From positions 48,946 through 112,945 of the forward strand of contig CAKULY010000004.1 of the NCBI GenBank assembly GCA_934667505.1: 64,000 bases of DNA, in the 5' to 3' direction. Shown here piece by piece: positions 25,693 to 34,169 of the stretch. Below the pieces are notes generated by a model, which searched no databases, was not told the DNA's origin, and was given only the letters and a program-made list of their open reading frames with translations. The position numbers and the translations under genes were made by a program. The stretch comes from an uncultured Treponema sp. (GTDB taxonomy: Bacteria; Spirochaetota; Spirochaetia; Treponematales; Treponemataceae). Positions within the stretch are counted from its first letter, which is position 1. Every line of letters starts with the position of its first letter.

Positions 25693-28600
25693 CTACTTTT
25701 CGTTTATCAAACGAACTCTCTTTGTTTCTTCTTCAGAAAGCTTGTCTTTTATTTCTGACCAAATTGAAACTCCGCCCTTATTGTGCTGCTTAGAATAGTA
25801 CAGCGCATGGTCTGCATTTATCATTGCAGTTTCCATGTCGGTCATGTCGTCGGTATCTGAATTTGAACAAATTCCCATGCTAAAACCAAGCAAATACTTT
25901 GGCTTTATTTCTATTTTTTTGTCCAGCAAGGCTTCAAGATCGGGAATAAAATGCTGAGCCTTTTCCAAAGCCTCTTGAAGTCGTTCTGCCGCCCGCCGCG
26001 CTTCCGAACAAGTGGTGTTTGGCAGAACGACCACAAATTCGTCTCCGCCAAAGCGAGAAACAAAGTCAACCTTTCTGTAAACGGATTTTAAAAGGCGTGC
26101 GAAACACGCAATAAGCAGATCGCCTGCTTCGTGGCCGAACGTGTCATTGTAGTACTTAAAATTGTCCAAATCTATAAACGAAATGGCTTCGTGCATATAA
26201 AGATTGCGTTTTCGCTCGTAACGGCGAATCATCTCGCTTTCCAAACTTAAATGCTCTTGCAAAGCCCTGCGGTTTTTTAGCATGGAAAGCTGATCTGTAG
26301 AAGAAATATAAAGCAAATGCTCATTTTGCTTAAGCATTACAAGCTGCGCCTGAACGCTCATTATCGCCATGTTGAGAGTGTTAAAATCTTCGCCAGTGAA
26401 CGCAAAAGCCGATGCTTTTCCTGGAATAATAACAATTCCCCCTTCAAATTCAAATTTTGAAAGGTTTCCAAAAATTATTCCTTTTTCTTTTAAGAAAAAC
26501 AGGCGAGGATGCTCTTGCTCCCTGGAAATTTTCAGCAATTCTTCCCATTTTTCATTTGAAATTTTTTCACAGTCGTTTCTAGAAACTTGGGAAAGGACAT
26601 TCCATTCCACGCCAGAACGTTCTGCTATAAAAACGCAGTCGGCTGTAGCGTAATCAAAAATTGACTGCGAAACATTCTTTGCATAAGTAATTTGATTTGT
26701 GTTTTCAGAATTAAAAGACATTATTCTGTTCAAAAACTGAGAATCTCTTAAACGTCCGTGCAGCTGATTTATAAGCCGCTCCTTTTCAGCGCGCCCTTCT
26801 AGCTTTACAAGATCGACTTTTGCCTGAGGAAATTTTGGCACGCTTTCAAGATACTTTTCAACAGAAAATGGCTTGTCTTCCAACAAGAAAAAGTCAAATC
26901 CTTTTTCTTTAGCAAGAGCAAAACCTTTTTCCATGTATTTTTTGCTCAATTTTGAACACAAGTCTTCAAAATCTTTTTGGCTAGCACAGTCAGCATTTTT
27001 AAGGACTTCTTTTGAATCTAATTTTTTCGCCTTAAACAAGGCTACCGCATATTCGTAAAACATGAACACCAAGCGATGTTCTTGAGTTTTTCCTACGGAA
27101 TCAAATTTTTCTTCTATTAGCGATATATATTTTTCAGATTCTAGAATTTTTCCTTCTCGAACTAAAATAAAAGCCTGAATAAGATATTCTAGCAAGCCTT
27201 CTATAGGAGTTACCGACCTTCCGTTATTTAAAATATTGTGCAAATTGATTTTTGCACGCAAAAAATCTTCGCGGTCATAGTCAATTACAGTTCTATACAT
27301 CAAAATATCATTGTACTCTGGCAAGAAGGAATTAGCAGAACTTTCTGAAAGATTAAAAATATTAAGGAAGTGCATTATTTTTTGCAAAAAGACATAAGCA
27401 AACTCGTACTGCCTTGCGTAAAAAAGAGCTCTTGCCATGTTATTAAGCGTAATTATAACTTCTGGATAGTCGTCAATACTTATGAGTTTGGAAATAAAGC
27501 TGTTTATCAAATCATAAGATTCTCTGTACTTTGCCCGAATCAAAAGCTCATAGGAAAGACCGTTCCTAATCTTCATTACAGAAGCTAGCTGACCTATTTC
27601 TGTCCGCAATTCGTTGCAAAGGTTGTACCATTTTAACGCTTCTTCAGGGTGACCGTTCTGCGAATATACAATTCCCTTCCAATGGCAAGCTGTAGAAAGA
27701 CCAAATTTATTGCCTAACCTTTCTGTAATATCTTTTGCTTCATCAACCTTTTGCTGTATAAAATCTTTTGTTTTTGGATTAGAAACAAGATTCCATGGAA
27801 TTATAAGAGAAACAAAGTAAGCGTTGTTCACAAGCCCCCTTTGCTCTAAAAGATTTATTGTGTGCTGGTACTTTTCTATACATTCTTCATCAGAGACAAA
27901 AGTTGTTTCCATCCTTTCGTTTATTATGTAGTCTTGCATGCAAGCAAGCGCATAGCATACAGAATCCTTGTCTTCTGAAAGTTTTTGTTTTAGCAAAGTC
28001 GCATATTTAAGGGCCGTGCTGCACGCATTTCTATCATATAAAACCTGAGAAAGAAAAAACATCGCCATAAGCTCAATGTTGTCTTCAAGCTCAGATTCAA
28101 GCACGCAGTTAAAATAAAAAGAAGCTTCGTCTGAATGACCTGAATAAAAACAAATAAGTCCCATTTCAAGGTAAAGGGCTCGCTTTTGCGTGTAATTCAT
28201 GCTCAGACATTCCATGTTATCCAAAATCCAGTTGGTAAGAACATATCCCTGCTCAAGCGAAAAGAACTGCCTGCAATTTTTTAAGGAATTTAAAAGCTCT
28301 GTAAAGCTAGGGGTATACACGCAAGGCTGCTGGTTAGAACGATTAAAAGAATCGCTAAAATCTGAAATAGTATAGAAATTTGTTTTAGAGGCGTCTATTA
28401 ATTCCTGATAAAAAGCTTTAAAGCTGTCTGTTGTATTTTCATCAATTTTAAGGCTATTAAAACAAAATATAAACTTTCCTTTTAGATTTTTATTTTCAAG
28501 CTTTCTTAAGATTTTGATGGACTCTTCGCCCATAAGCTGAGCGTTCGCAATAACGTAAGTGTCGCTTGAAAATTCGCAAAGCATTTTTACTACGCTGCGC

Positions 28601-28935
28601 CTAAGGCAAGAAACTTCGTAATAAATTTCTTCTGGAATTACGACATCTTCGCGCTCACAGACTACGCCGTTTTTTAAGTATTCAATAAAAGAATTTTCGT
28701 GCAATGAATACGAAACTTTTTTTACAAATTCTAGGTTCGGAGAACTTTCTGAAATAATTTCCATAAAAGGTTTTAGAGGCTGATAGTTGTTCAGCAAATC
28801 GATGAACTTTGCGTTAGGAATAAACTCCCGCAAAGTTTTCATAAACATTTCTGGAACAGAAAGGTACAAAACCTTATTCTTTTCTTCACTTTCAAATTTT
28901 TCAATTACAGACTTTATAATATGTTCAAAACCCAT
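25693..28935 (-). CDS. Diguanylate cyclase with degenerate STAND-like, TPR and GAF-like regions
   Basis: The protein has 1080 residues. Residues about 1-230 resemble a STAND NTPase module without a P-loop: SSDTYVIANAQLMGEESIKILRKL recalls the Walker B region. Residues about 230-690 are helical repeats of TPR type (AMFFLSQVLYDRNACSTALKYA, PEEALKWYNLCNELRTEIG). Residues about 720-860 look GAF-like. The GGDEF domain is at about 880-1060, with SMLKNRRAL, DNFKYYNDTFGHEAGD and an intact SRFGGDEFVV. RKVD five residues before GGDEF is a cyclic-di-GMP inhibitory site, so an active, feedback-inhibited cyclase is expected. No membrane segment or signal peptide. The start is ATG 28935; an in-frame ATG 21 bp upstream contains the -10 box. 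Confidence 0.87.
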   Translation of the reverse strand: MGFEHIIKSVIEKFESEEKNKVLYLSVPEMFMKTLREFIPNAKFIDLLNNYQPLKPFMEIISESSPNLEFVKKVSYSLHENSFIEYLKNGVVCEREDVVIPEEIYYEVSCLRRSVVKMLCEFSSDTYVIANAQLMGEESIKILRKLENKNLKGKFIFCFNSLKIDENTTDSFKAFYQELIDASKTNFYTISDFSDSFNRSNQQPCVYTPSFTELLNSLKNCRQFFSLEQGYVLTNWILDNMECLSMNYTQKRALYLEMGLICFYSGHSDEASFYFNCVLESELEDNIELMAMFFLSQVLYDRNACSTALKYATLLKQKLSEDKDSVCYALACMQDYIINERMETTFVSDEECIEKYQHTINLLEQRGLVNNAYFVSLIIPWNLVSNPKTKDFIQQKVDEAKDITERLGNKFGLSTACHWKGIVYSQNGHPEEALKWYNLCNELRTEIGQLASVMKIRNGLSYELLIRAKYRESYDLINSFISKLISIDDYPEVIITLNNMARALFYARQYEFAYVFLQKIMHFLNIFNLSESSANSFLPEYNDILMYRTVIDYDREDFLRAKINLHNILNNGRSVTPIEGLLEYLIQAFILVREGKILESEKYISLIEEKFDSVGKTQEHRLVFMFYEYAVALFKAKKLDSKEVLKNADCASQKDFEDLCSKLSKKYMEKGFALAKEKGFDFFLLEDKPFSVEKYLESVPKFPQAKVDLVKLEGRAEKERLINQLHGRLRDSQFLNRIMSFNSENTNQITYAKNVSQSIFDYATADCVFIAERSGVEWNVLSQVSRNDCEKISNEKWEELLKISREQEHPRLFFLKEKGIIFGNLSKFEFEGGIVIIPGKASAFAFTGEDFNTLNMAIMSVQAQLVMLKQNEHLLYISSTDQLSMLKNRRALQEHLSLESEMIRRYERKRNLYMHEAISFIDLDNFKYYNDTFGHEAGDLLIACFARLLKSVYRKVDFVSRFGGDEFVVVLPNTTCSEARRAAERLQEALEKAQHFIPDLEALLDKKIEIKPKYLLGFSMGICSNSDTDDMTDMETAMINADHALYYSKQHNKGGVSIWSEIKDKLSEEETKRVRLINEK

Positions 28936-28971
28936 AGCGTAAATTATAACACACATAAAAAAACTTGCAAA
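28936..28971 (-). promoter_or_regulatory. Predicted leaderless promoter of the TPR-GGDEF gene
   Basis: The minus strand reads TTGCAA (28970-28965), 16-bp spacer, TATAAT (28948-28943), seven bases, ATG. The start would be the A of ATG. No Shine-Dalgarno sequence. Confidence 0.65.
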
Positions 28972-29069
28972 GTTTTATAAAGAATTTGAAAGGTGAAAAA
29001 AAAAAGACTTTCAGCGAATTTACACTTTGTTCAGACGGTTGTGCTCGCACTTCGCTTGATTGGAGTTGG

Positions 29070-29200
29070 GGGGATGTCCCAAAAGTATCTTTTCTGTCAT
29101 TTTCGGGCTTGACCCGAAAATCTAAATGCATATATTGCAATCATTTAGAGATTGTCGTATCAAGTACGACAATGACATTTAGAACTTATTAGACATCCCC
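29070..29200. repeat. R3 structured repeat, copy 1 (131 bp)
   Basis: Terminal stem GGGGATGTC/GACATCCCC encloses AAAAG-TAT-CTTTT, a TGTCAT/ATGACA stem and three hairpins at 29099-29121 (ATTTTCGGG/CCCGAAAAT), 29121-29149 (TCTAAATG/CATTTAGA) and 29151-29173 (ATTGTCGTA/TACGACAAT). The second copy is at 44945-45075 on the other strand. Confidence 0.9.
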
Positions 29201-29204
29201 TTGA

Positions 29205-29279
29205 TTTAGGGTTTATCAAAACCCTAAAAACGGCTGAGTCAAGGTCTTGAGCGTAAGCGTACCTTAACCAGACGTATTG
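29205..29279. repeat. R2 repeat, copy 3
   Basis: TTTAGGGTTTATCAAAACCC hairpin region, then AAAAACGGCTGAGTCAAGG, TCTTGAGCGTAAGCGT, ACCTTAACCAGACGTATT. It is nested inside R1 directly after R3. Confidence 0.8.
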
Positions 29280-29379
29280 CTCTAATCGCACAAAGTCTTC
29301 ACAAATTGCAACTTCGCTTACGTCTTTGTTTATTTTTCTGAAAACTCGAAGTTTGGGCTAACTACAAAAAACGCGGCTT

Positions 29380-30717
29380 TCAACCTATATCATTTTTATT
29401 CAGAGCGCGAATCCGTTCAATCAATGTAGGATGCGAATAATTCCAGAATACATAAAGTTCAGAAGGCAAAAGCTCGCTCAGGTTTTCGCTATTAAGCTTT
29501 ATAAGAGCGCAAATTAAAGCCTGTGGATTTTTTGTAATTTTAGAACTGAATGCGTCAGCCTGATATTCGTCTTTGCGGCTAAAAAAGTTTGTTACTGGCG
29601 AAAGCAATTCTGAAAGCGGAGAAAATATAATGGAAGATAAAAATAGTCCTATAAATTGAGCAGCTTGTATTTTTGAACTTTCTATTGCAAAACCAAACCC
29701 TGTATACAAAGAATGACTTTGCGCGCACTTAAAAAGCACAAACATCAAAATAAATTCTAGCGGAACCATAGCTAAAAATCTTTTGATTATGTGCTTTAGC
29801 TTATAGTGGCCAAGCTCGTGACCTAAAACGGCTACAAGTTCTTCCGTCGTAAGCTGGTTTACAAGAGTATCATATAGCACAATTCTTTTTGACTTTCCAA
29901 GCCCTCCAAAATACGCATTGCTATGGCCGCTGCGCTTTGAGGCGTCCATTACAAAAATCCCAGAAGACTTAAAGCCCAAATTTTGCATAAGAGCGGAAAT
30001 CTTTTGCTTCAATTCCCCTTCCTCTAGCGGAGTAAACTTGTTGAACATAGGAGCAATTACCAAAGGATAAAGGACTTGCATTATCAAAGTGAAAACAAAA
30101 ATAAAACAAGTAAGAAAAATCCACCAAGTATTCGGCATTTTTACAAGAATAAATGTTGCCGCCGCCAAAAGAATTGCAGATAAAACCAGTGATAAAAAGA
30201 GGCTCTTTATTTGATCTGCAAGCCACAGTTTAAAAGTCATCTTTGAAAAACCAAATTTCTTTTCGATTTTAAATTCGCTTATCAATTCAAAAGGAATAGA
30301 AAGGATTGATTCTGGAAGCCCCGCAAAAAAAAGGAAAAGAGCTGCGCAAAGGAATGTTGATAAAAATCCTTGCGGAAAACTTGTTATTCTTAAAATCTTT
30401 TGGAAAACAAATGGATAATAACCTGTGCACACTAAAAGAAGCGTTAATGCTAATCCACAAATAGAAAAAGGAATCCAAGCAAAGTATTTTGCATCTTCGT
30501 ATTGGCAGATTTTTTTTAATTTTCCGCTATCAAAAGAATCGGAATCAAGATTATTTTTTTCAACAGCTTCTTTTATTTCTTTTGGCAAAACGCTACCGTT
30601 CTTGCATCTTGCGCGCCAGTCGCTGAATTTTAAAATATGATTTATAAAAAACGAAAGAAAAGTTCCTGCTAAAAAAATTACTACAAATGGATTTGAATAT
30701 ATTATCTGATTAGTCAT
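29380..30717 (-). CDS. Ste24-like M48 family zinc metalloprotease
   Basis: The 445-residue inner-membrane protease has about six or seven membrane segments. The zinc site is VAVLGHELGHYKLKH (HExxH) with the distal ligand in RKDEYQADAFSSK (ExxxD). KFGFSKMTFKLWLADQIKS and the lumen-facing IAPMFNKFTPLEEGELKQ match the CAAX-protease Ste24 type, not the short HtpX type. Bacterial members are thought to take part in membrane-protein quality control. The ATG is preceded by TATAAT and six bases with no Shine-Dalgarno sequence. It is divergently oriented to the MocR gene with about 95 bp between them, holding both promoters. Confidence 0.92.
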   Translation of the reverse strand: MTNQIIYSNPFVVIFLAGTFLSFFINHILKFSDWRARCKNGSVLPKEIKEAVEKNNLDSDSFDSGKLKKICQYEDAKYFAWIPFSICGLALTLLLVCTGYYPFVFQKILRITSFPQGFLSTFLCAALFLFFAGLPESILSIPFELISEFKIEKKFGFSKMTFKLWLADQIKSLFLSLVLSAILLAAATFILVKMPNTWWIFLTCFIFVFTLIMQVLYPLVIAPMFNKFTPLEEGELKQKISALMQNLGFKSSGIFVMDASKRSGHSNAYFGGLGKSKRIVLYDTLVNQLTTEELVAVLGHELGHYKLKHIIKRFLAMVPLEFILMFVLFKCAQSHSLYTGFGFAIESSKIQAAQFIGLFLSSIIFSPLSELLSPVTNFFSRKDEYQADAFSSKITKNPQALICALIKLNSENLSELLPSELYVFWNYSHPTLIERIRALNKNDIG

Positions 30718-30752
30718 AGGTTGATTATATAGGTTGCATTACAAGTTTTCAA
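30718..30752 (-). promoter_or_regulatory. Predicted leaderless promoter of the M48 protease gene
   Basis: The minus strand reads TTGAAA (30752-30747), 17-bp spacer, TATAAT (30729-30724), CAACCT, ATG. Near-consensus and the clearest leaderless case in the window. Confidence 0.75.
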
Positions 30753-30788
30753 GAAACGCAAAATTCGACCAAAAACAAAAAAGTGCGG

Positions 30789-30811
30789 TATAATGTGCAA
30801 AGGCATAAAAT
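30789..30811 (+). promoter_or_regulatory. -10 element of the MocR-type gene
   Basis: TATAAT (30789-30794) is 17 bp before ATG 30812, giving a leader of about ten nucleotides with only a weak AGG. Autoregulation from this divergent region is typical for MocR proteins but no operator was identified. Confidence 0.55.
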
Positions 30812-32236
30812 ATGATAACAATTGATTTTCAAAACCGCGGAAAACTTGGACTTTGCGAATATTTATACATCACAATAAAAAAACAGATTCAACAAGGAAT
30901 TTTAAAGGGAAACGAAAAACTGCCTTCAAAACGGACTCTTGCGCAGCATTTGGGAATAAGTGTTATTACTGTGCAAAACGCATATAATCTTTTAATTGAC
31001 GAAGGCTACCTTTACTCTTATGAAAAAAAAGGCTTTTTTGTTACCGAACTAAAGCCTTCAGAATTAAAAAAAGAAAACCTTCCTCTAAAAAACAAAAACC
31101 TTGAGCCAGCGGATTTTAGCAACGCGGAAGCCCGCAAAAAATGGTTTTACGATTTTACTGACAATTCCACAGGCGTAGAAAAGTTTCCGTTCAGATTGTG
31201 GTCTCGCATAACAAAAGACGTGCTTAATTCCGCCGAACAAAAGCTTCTTTCAAGAATCGACTTTGCAGGAGTTTTTGAACTTAGGGATGCAATTGCAAAG
31301 TATCTTCAAGAATTTAGAAACATGGAAGTAAACGCTAATCAGGTTGTGATTGGCGCAGGAACAGAAGTCCTTTTTAGCATGCTTGTTCAATTTCTAGGAA
31401 TAAATAAAACCTACGCTGTAGAAAATCCAGGATACAGAAAAGTCGCCGCCATCATAGAATCCTTAGGTTCAAAGTGCGTTGGCATCGATATTGATAAAAA
31501 CGGAATGAACTTGCAAAAGTTAAAAGAATCAAAAGCTCAAATAGCCCACATCAGTCCGAACCATCACTTTCCTACAGGAACCGTAATGCCAGTCCTCAGG
31601 CGGCAAGAATTTCTGGACTGGGCAAAGGCAGAAAAAGACCGCTACATAATCGAAGACGATTACGACAGCGAATTCCGGTTTAACGGAAAGCCCCTGTCAA
31701 CACTGCAGAGCGCGGACACTTCTTCAAAAGTTATTTATATAAACACATTTAGCAAAACGCTTTCGCCTTCGTTTAGAATTGGATTTATGATTCTTCCGCC
31801 AAGCCTAGTTCAGCCGTTCAGAAAAAAAATGGGATTTTTTTCAAGCACCGTAAGCGCCTTTGAGCAATACACCTTGGCGAAATTTATAAGTTCCGGCTAT
31901 TACGGAAAACACATTACCAGAATGAAAAACTACTATCGTTCGCTGCGAAACAATTTTATAAATGCAATAGAATGCAGCCCCCTTGCAAAGAATTGCACAA
32001 TCCATGAAGAAGATTCCGGACTGCATTTTCTTTTAAAAATAAAAACAGAACTCAAGGCAACAGAATTAAAAGAGCGTTTTGCAAGCGCAGGGCTAAAAAT
32101 TCCTCTTCTTTCAGAATATTTTTACACAAGCTCAAAAGACCAGAACGAAAAAGAACCTGTTTTTATAATAAACTACAGCGGAATTTCTAAAAACAAAATA
32201 GAAGAAATTGTTCAAAAAATGTGTTCTGCTATGTAA
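30812..32236 (+). CDS. MocR/PdxR-family regulator (GntR helix-turn-helix plus aminotransferase domain)
   Basis: The 474-residue protein has a winged helix-turn-helix of GntR type (residues about 10-75; LPSKRTLAQHLGISVITVQ, AYNLLIDEGYLYS), a linker, and a fold-type I aminotransferase domain (about 110-474). The PLP-binding lysine is in YINTFSKTLSPSFRIGF, with the conserved Asp/Tyr stretch YIIEDDYDSEFRFNG upstream. Members regulate PLP synthesis, GABA use or related amine metabolism; no such target gene is adjacent, so the regulon is unknown. Its 3' end overlaps the convergent earP by 25 bp. Confidence 0.93.
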   Translation: MITIDFQNRGKLGLCEYLYITIKKQIQQGILKGNEKLPSKRTLAQHLGISVITVQNAYNLLIDEGYLYSYEKKGFFVTELKPSELKKENLPLKNKNLEPADFSNAEARKKWFYDFTDNSTGVEKFPFRLWSRITKDVLNSAEQKLLSRIDFAGVFELRDAIAKYLQEFRNMEVNANQVVIGAGTEVLFSMLVQFLGINKTYAVENPGYRKVAAIIESLGSKCVGIDIDKNGMNLQKLKESKAQIAHISPNHHFPTGTVMPVLRRQEFLDWAKAEKDRYIIEDDYDSEFRFNGKPLSTLQSADTSSKVIYINTFSKTLSPSFRIGFMILPPSLVQPFRKKMGFFSSTVSAFEQYTLAKFISSGYYGKHITRMKNYYRSLRNNFINAIECSPLAKNCTIHEEDSGLHFLLKIKTELKATELKERFASAGLKIPLLSEYFYTSSKDQNEKEPVFIINYSGISKNKIEEIVQKMCSAM

Positions 32237-33369
32237 GTTTGCGCAAACTCTATTAAATTTTGGGCAAGATTTCCGTTTAAAAGCAAAGAACTGCTAAAAT
32301 CTTTAAAGCCCTTTTTAAGCTGATTAAAGTTCAACAAAAATTCTGCGACAGAAGATTCAAGTTCCTCGCTAGATTTTTCATTGTCATTGTAAATTAAAAA
32401 ACACTTTTCAATAACTAAAAAAACATCGGGGTCGAAAAAAGGCTTCATCTTGCTTAGCAAGGCCTGAACTTTCACAAGCTGATAATTTTCGCTTTGCGGA
32501 TACGCGTGCCACACAAACGGCTTGCCACACAAGCACGCCCTGCTTAAAGAATCTTCGCCCCGGACAAAAAGCAAATCCGCGCTGCACAAAAGAAAATCCC
32601 ATTCCTCTTGCGGAAGAAAATCCAAAATCCTAACAGAAAAACTAGTTTTCTGCCTGCTTACCGCATCTTCAAAGCTTTGCTTTCCAGCCCCCTGCGCAAG
32701 TTTTACCAAAAGACTTTTTTTGCAGACTTTTTCATTAAAGGTCTCCAATGCGCTTACCACAGGAATTAATTTTTTTGGATACGAAAAAAACAGCACGTTA
32801 AAATCACAGTTTTTTTCATCTTTCTTAGAGTTCAGTTTTTCCGCCTCTTTTATTGAAGAAAGAAACGGTCTGTCTAAAATCAAGCCTCCGGTTTTTGAAG
32901 TAAAGCCCGGCATAAAGTTCACTTTCTGCACTCTTGCGCTGCGCGTAAGAGATTTTAGCTTATGAAAAGTTTCTGCATAATCTTCCGCAGTCAAATAGTC
33001 AAGCATGATTGTGTAGACCGTAGATTTAAGCTTTACTTCGAATAAAAGTTTTTCAAGCCAGCTAGGCCTTCCGCACTGGAAACATTCAATTATCAATTGA
33101 GGCGGATTTTTAGAAAACTCTTCAAAGCACAATTTTTGGGCATTCCATTGAAAAATCTTCCAGTTATTTACAGTCTGCACCATTTCATTTGGATTTACTT
33201 TAGGGCAAAGCAAATTAAACGATTCAAGATTGTCTGCAACAATTCTAATCTTTGTAGAAAGCGGCAGAATTTCAGAAAGAGCTCTTGCCAGCCTGTAGAC
33301 AACGCCTATATCGCCGAAATTGTCCACAACCTTGCATAAAATTGTTATGTCTTGCAACGTGCTTTTCAT
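32212..33369 (-). CDS. earP: EF-P arginine rhamnosyltransferase
   Basis: EarP attaches rhamnose from dTDP-rhamnose to an arginine of elongation factor P, which relieves stalling at polyproline. The 385-residue GT-B enzyme shows the family N-terminus ITILCKVVDNFGDIGVVYRLAR with the catalytic Asp region, and the C-terminal RGEDSLSRACLCGKPFVWHAYPQ with the nucleotide-sugar-binding Glu. EF-P itself is not in the window; a matching EF-P should carry Arg at the modified position. The ATG overlaps the folE2 stop (4-bp ATGA overlap), so translation is coupled. Its 3' end overlaps the convergent MocR gene. Confidence 0.93.
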   Translation of the reverse strand: MKSTLQDITILCKVVDNFGDIGVVYRLARALSEILPLSTKIRIVADNLESFNLLCPKVNPNEMVQTVNNWKIFQWNAQKLCFEEFSKNPPQLIIECFQCGRPSWLEKLLFEVKLKSTVYTIMLDYLTAEDYAETFHKLKSLTRSARVQKVNFMPGFTSKTGGLILDRPFLSSIKEAEKLNSKKDEKNCDFNVLFFSYPKKLIPVVSALETFNEKVCKKSLLVKLAQGAGKQSFEDAVSRQKTSFSVRILDFLPQEEWDFLLCSADLLFVRGEDSLSRACLCGKPFVWHAYPQSENYQLVKVQALLSKMKPFFDPDVFLVIEKCFLIYNDNEKSSEELESSVAEFLLNFNQLKKGFKDFSSSLLLNGNLAQNLIEFAQTYIAEHIF

Positions 33370-34166
33370 GCAGAATATTCCGTGTACGCATAAGCATTGT
33401 GAAGATGAATGGATTCTTCGTTTTCACACTCAACGCTAAACCAGGCGAATGGAGTTTTAATCTTAAAATTTTTTAGAAAAATATAAACTTCCCTAACAAC
33501 ATCTTCCACAAAGCGAGGATTTTCGTAAGCTTGCTCGGTAACGAATTTTTCATCTTTTCTTTTTAAAACTGAATAAAGCGGACTCGAGGCGCACTGTTCA
33601 ATTCCTTTGATTATATCTTCAATCCAAAAAAAATCGCTGTACAGAATTTTTACTCTTACAGTTCCTCTTTGATTGTGGGCGCCGTATTCGCTTATAGCCT
33701 TGCTGCAAGGGCACAGGGTTGTAATGGGAACTTCTATTCCTACAAAAAATCTTTTTTGCGAAGGAGCATCTTTTTCATCGCTGGCGCAAACTTCTGCCTC
33801 GTAAGAACACCGATATTCAACAATTCCTTCGCTCTGGCTTACCGGAGCTTTTTTTTCTATATAGTATGGGAAAGAAATTTTTCCGTAAGCCTTGCAAGCG
33901 TCTAGCTTTTGGCGCATTTCTTCAAGCATTTCAAGAAAATGCTGCATTGTTATATCTTTATGGTACTTGTGAAAAACCTGAATAAAACGGCTCATGTGGG
34001 TTCCCTTAAAATTATGAGGAAGATTCACATACAAATCCACAGCTGCAGTTGTGTTTTGAGTACGATTGTCTTTATCTAAAACTGTAACTGGATATTTTAC
34101 GTTTCTTACTCCCACTTTTTGCAAGGGAATTTTTCTAGTGTCTTCTTCGTTCTGAATATCACGCAT
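33366..34166 (-). CDS. folE2: GTP cyclohydrolase I type IB
   Basis: FolE2 makes dihydroneopterin triphosphate from GTP, the first step of folate (and queuosine-type) synthesis, and unlike FolE it does not need zinc. The 266-residue protein shows KVGVRNVKYPVTVLDK, FKGTHMSRFIQV, EVPITTLCPCSKAISEYGAHNQRG with the metal-binding Cys, and FVEDVVREVYIFL. The N-terminal extension MRDIQNEEDTRKIPL is normal. It sits 3 bp after folD and overlaps earP by 4 bp. No folB, folK or folP is nearby. Confidence 0.96.
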   Translation of the reverse strand: MRDIQNEEDTRKIPLQKVGVRNVKYPVTVLDKDNRTQNTTAAVDLYVNLPHNFKGTHMSRFIQVFHKYHKDITMQHFLEMLEEMRQKLDACKAYGKISFPYYIEKKAPVSQSEGIVEYRCSYEAEVCASDEKDAPSQKRFFVGIEVPITTLCPCSKAISEYGAHNQRGTVRVKILYSDFFWIEDIIKGIEQCASSPLYSVLKRKDEKFVTEQAYENPRFVEDVVREVYIFLKNFKIKTPFAWFSVECENEESIHLHNAYAYTEYSA

Positions 34167-34169
34167 AAT

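Larger units (their letters stand above)
28974..29361. repeat. R1 repeat, composite copy carrying R3 and R2
   Basis: The left shoulder holds GACTTTCAGCGAATTTACA, TTGTTCAGACGGTTGTGCTC and GCACTTCGCTTGATTGGAG. R3 (29070-29200) and R2 (29205-29279) follow. The right shoulder runs CTAATCGCACAAAGTCTTC, AATTGCAACTTCGCTTACG, to AAAACTCGAAGTTTGGGCTA. The left terminal arm is worn. This fills the whole gene-free stretch between the GGDEF and M48 genes. Confidence 0.8.

Noticed and set aside
28965..29192. Open frame with a peptide (SFSGLTRKSKCIYCNHLEIV) repeated at 44953-45147
   Set aside because: The peptide is the translation of R3 in both places. No ribosome-binding site; the conservation is at the DNA-structure level.
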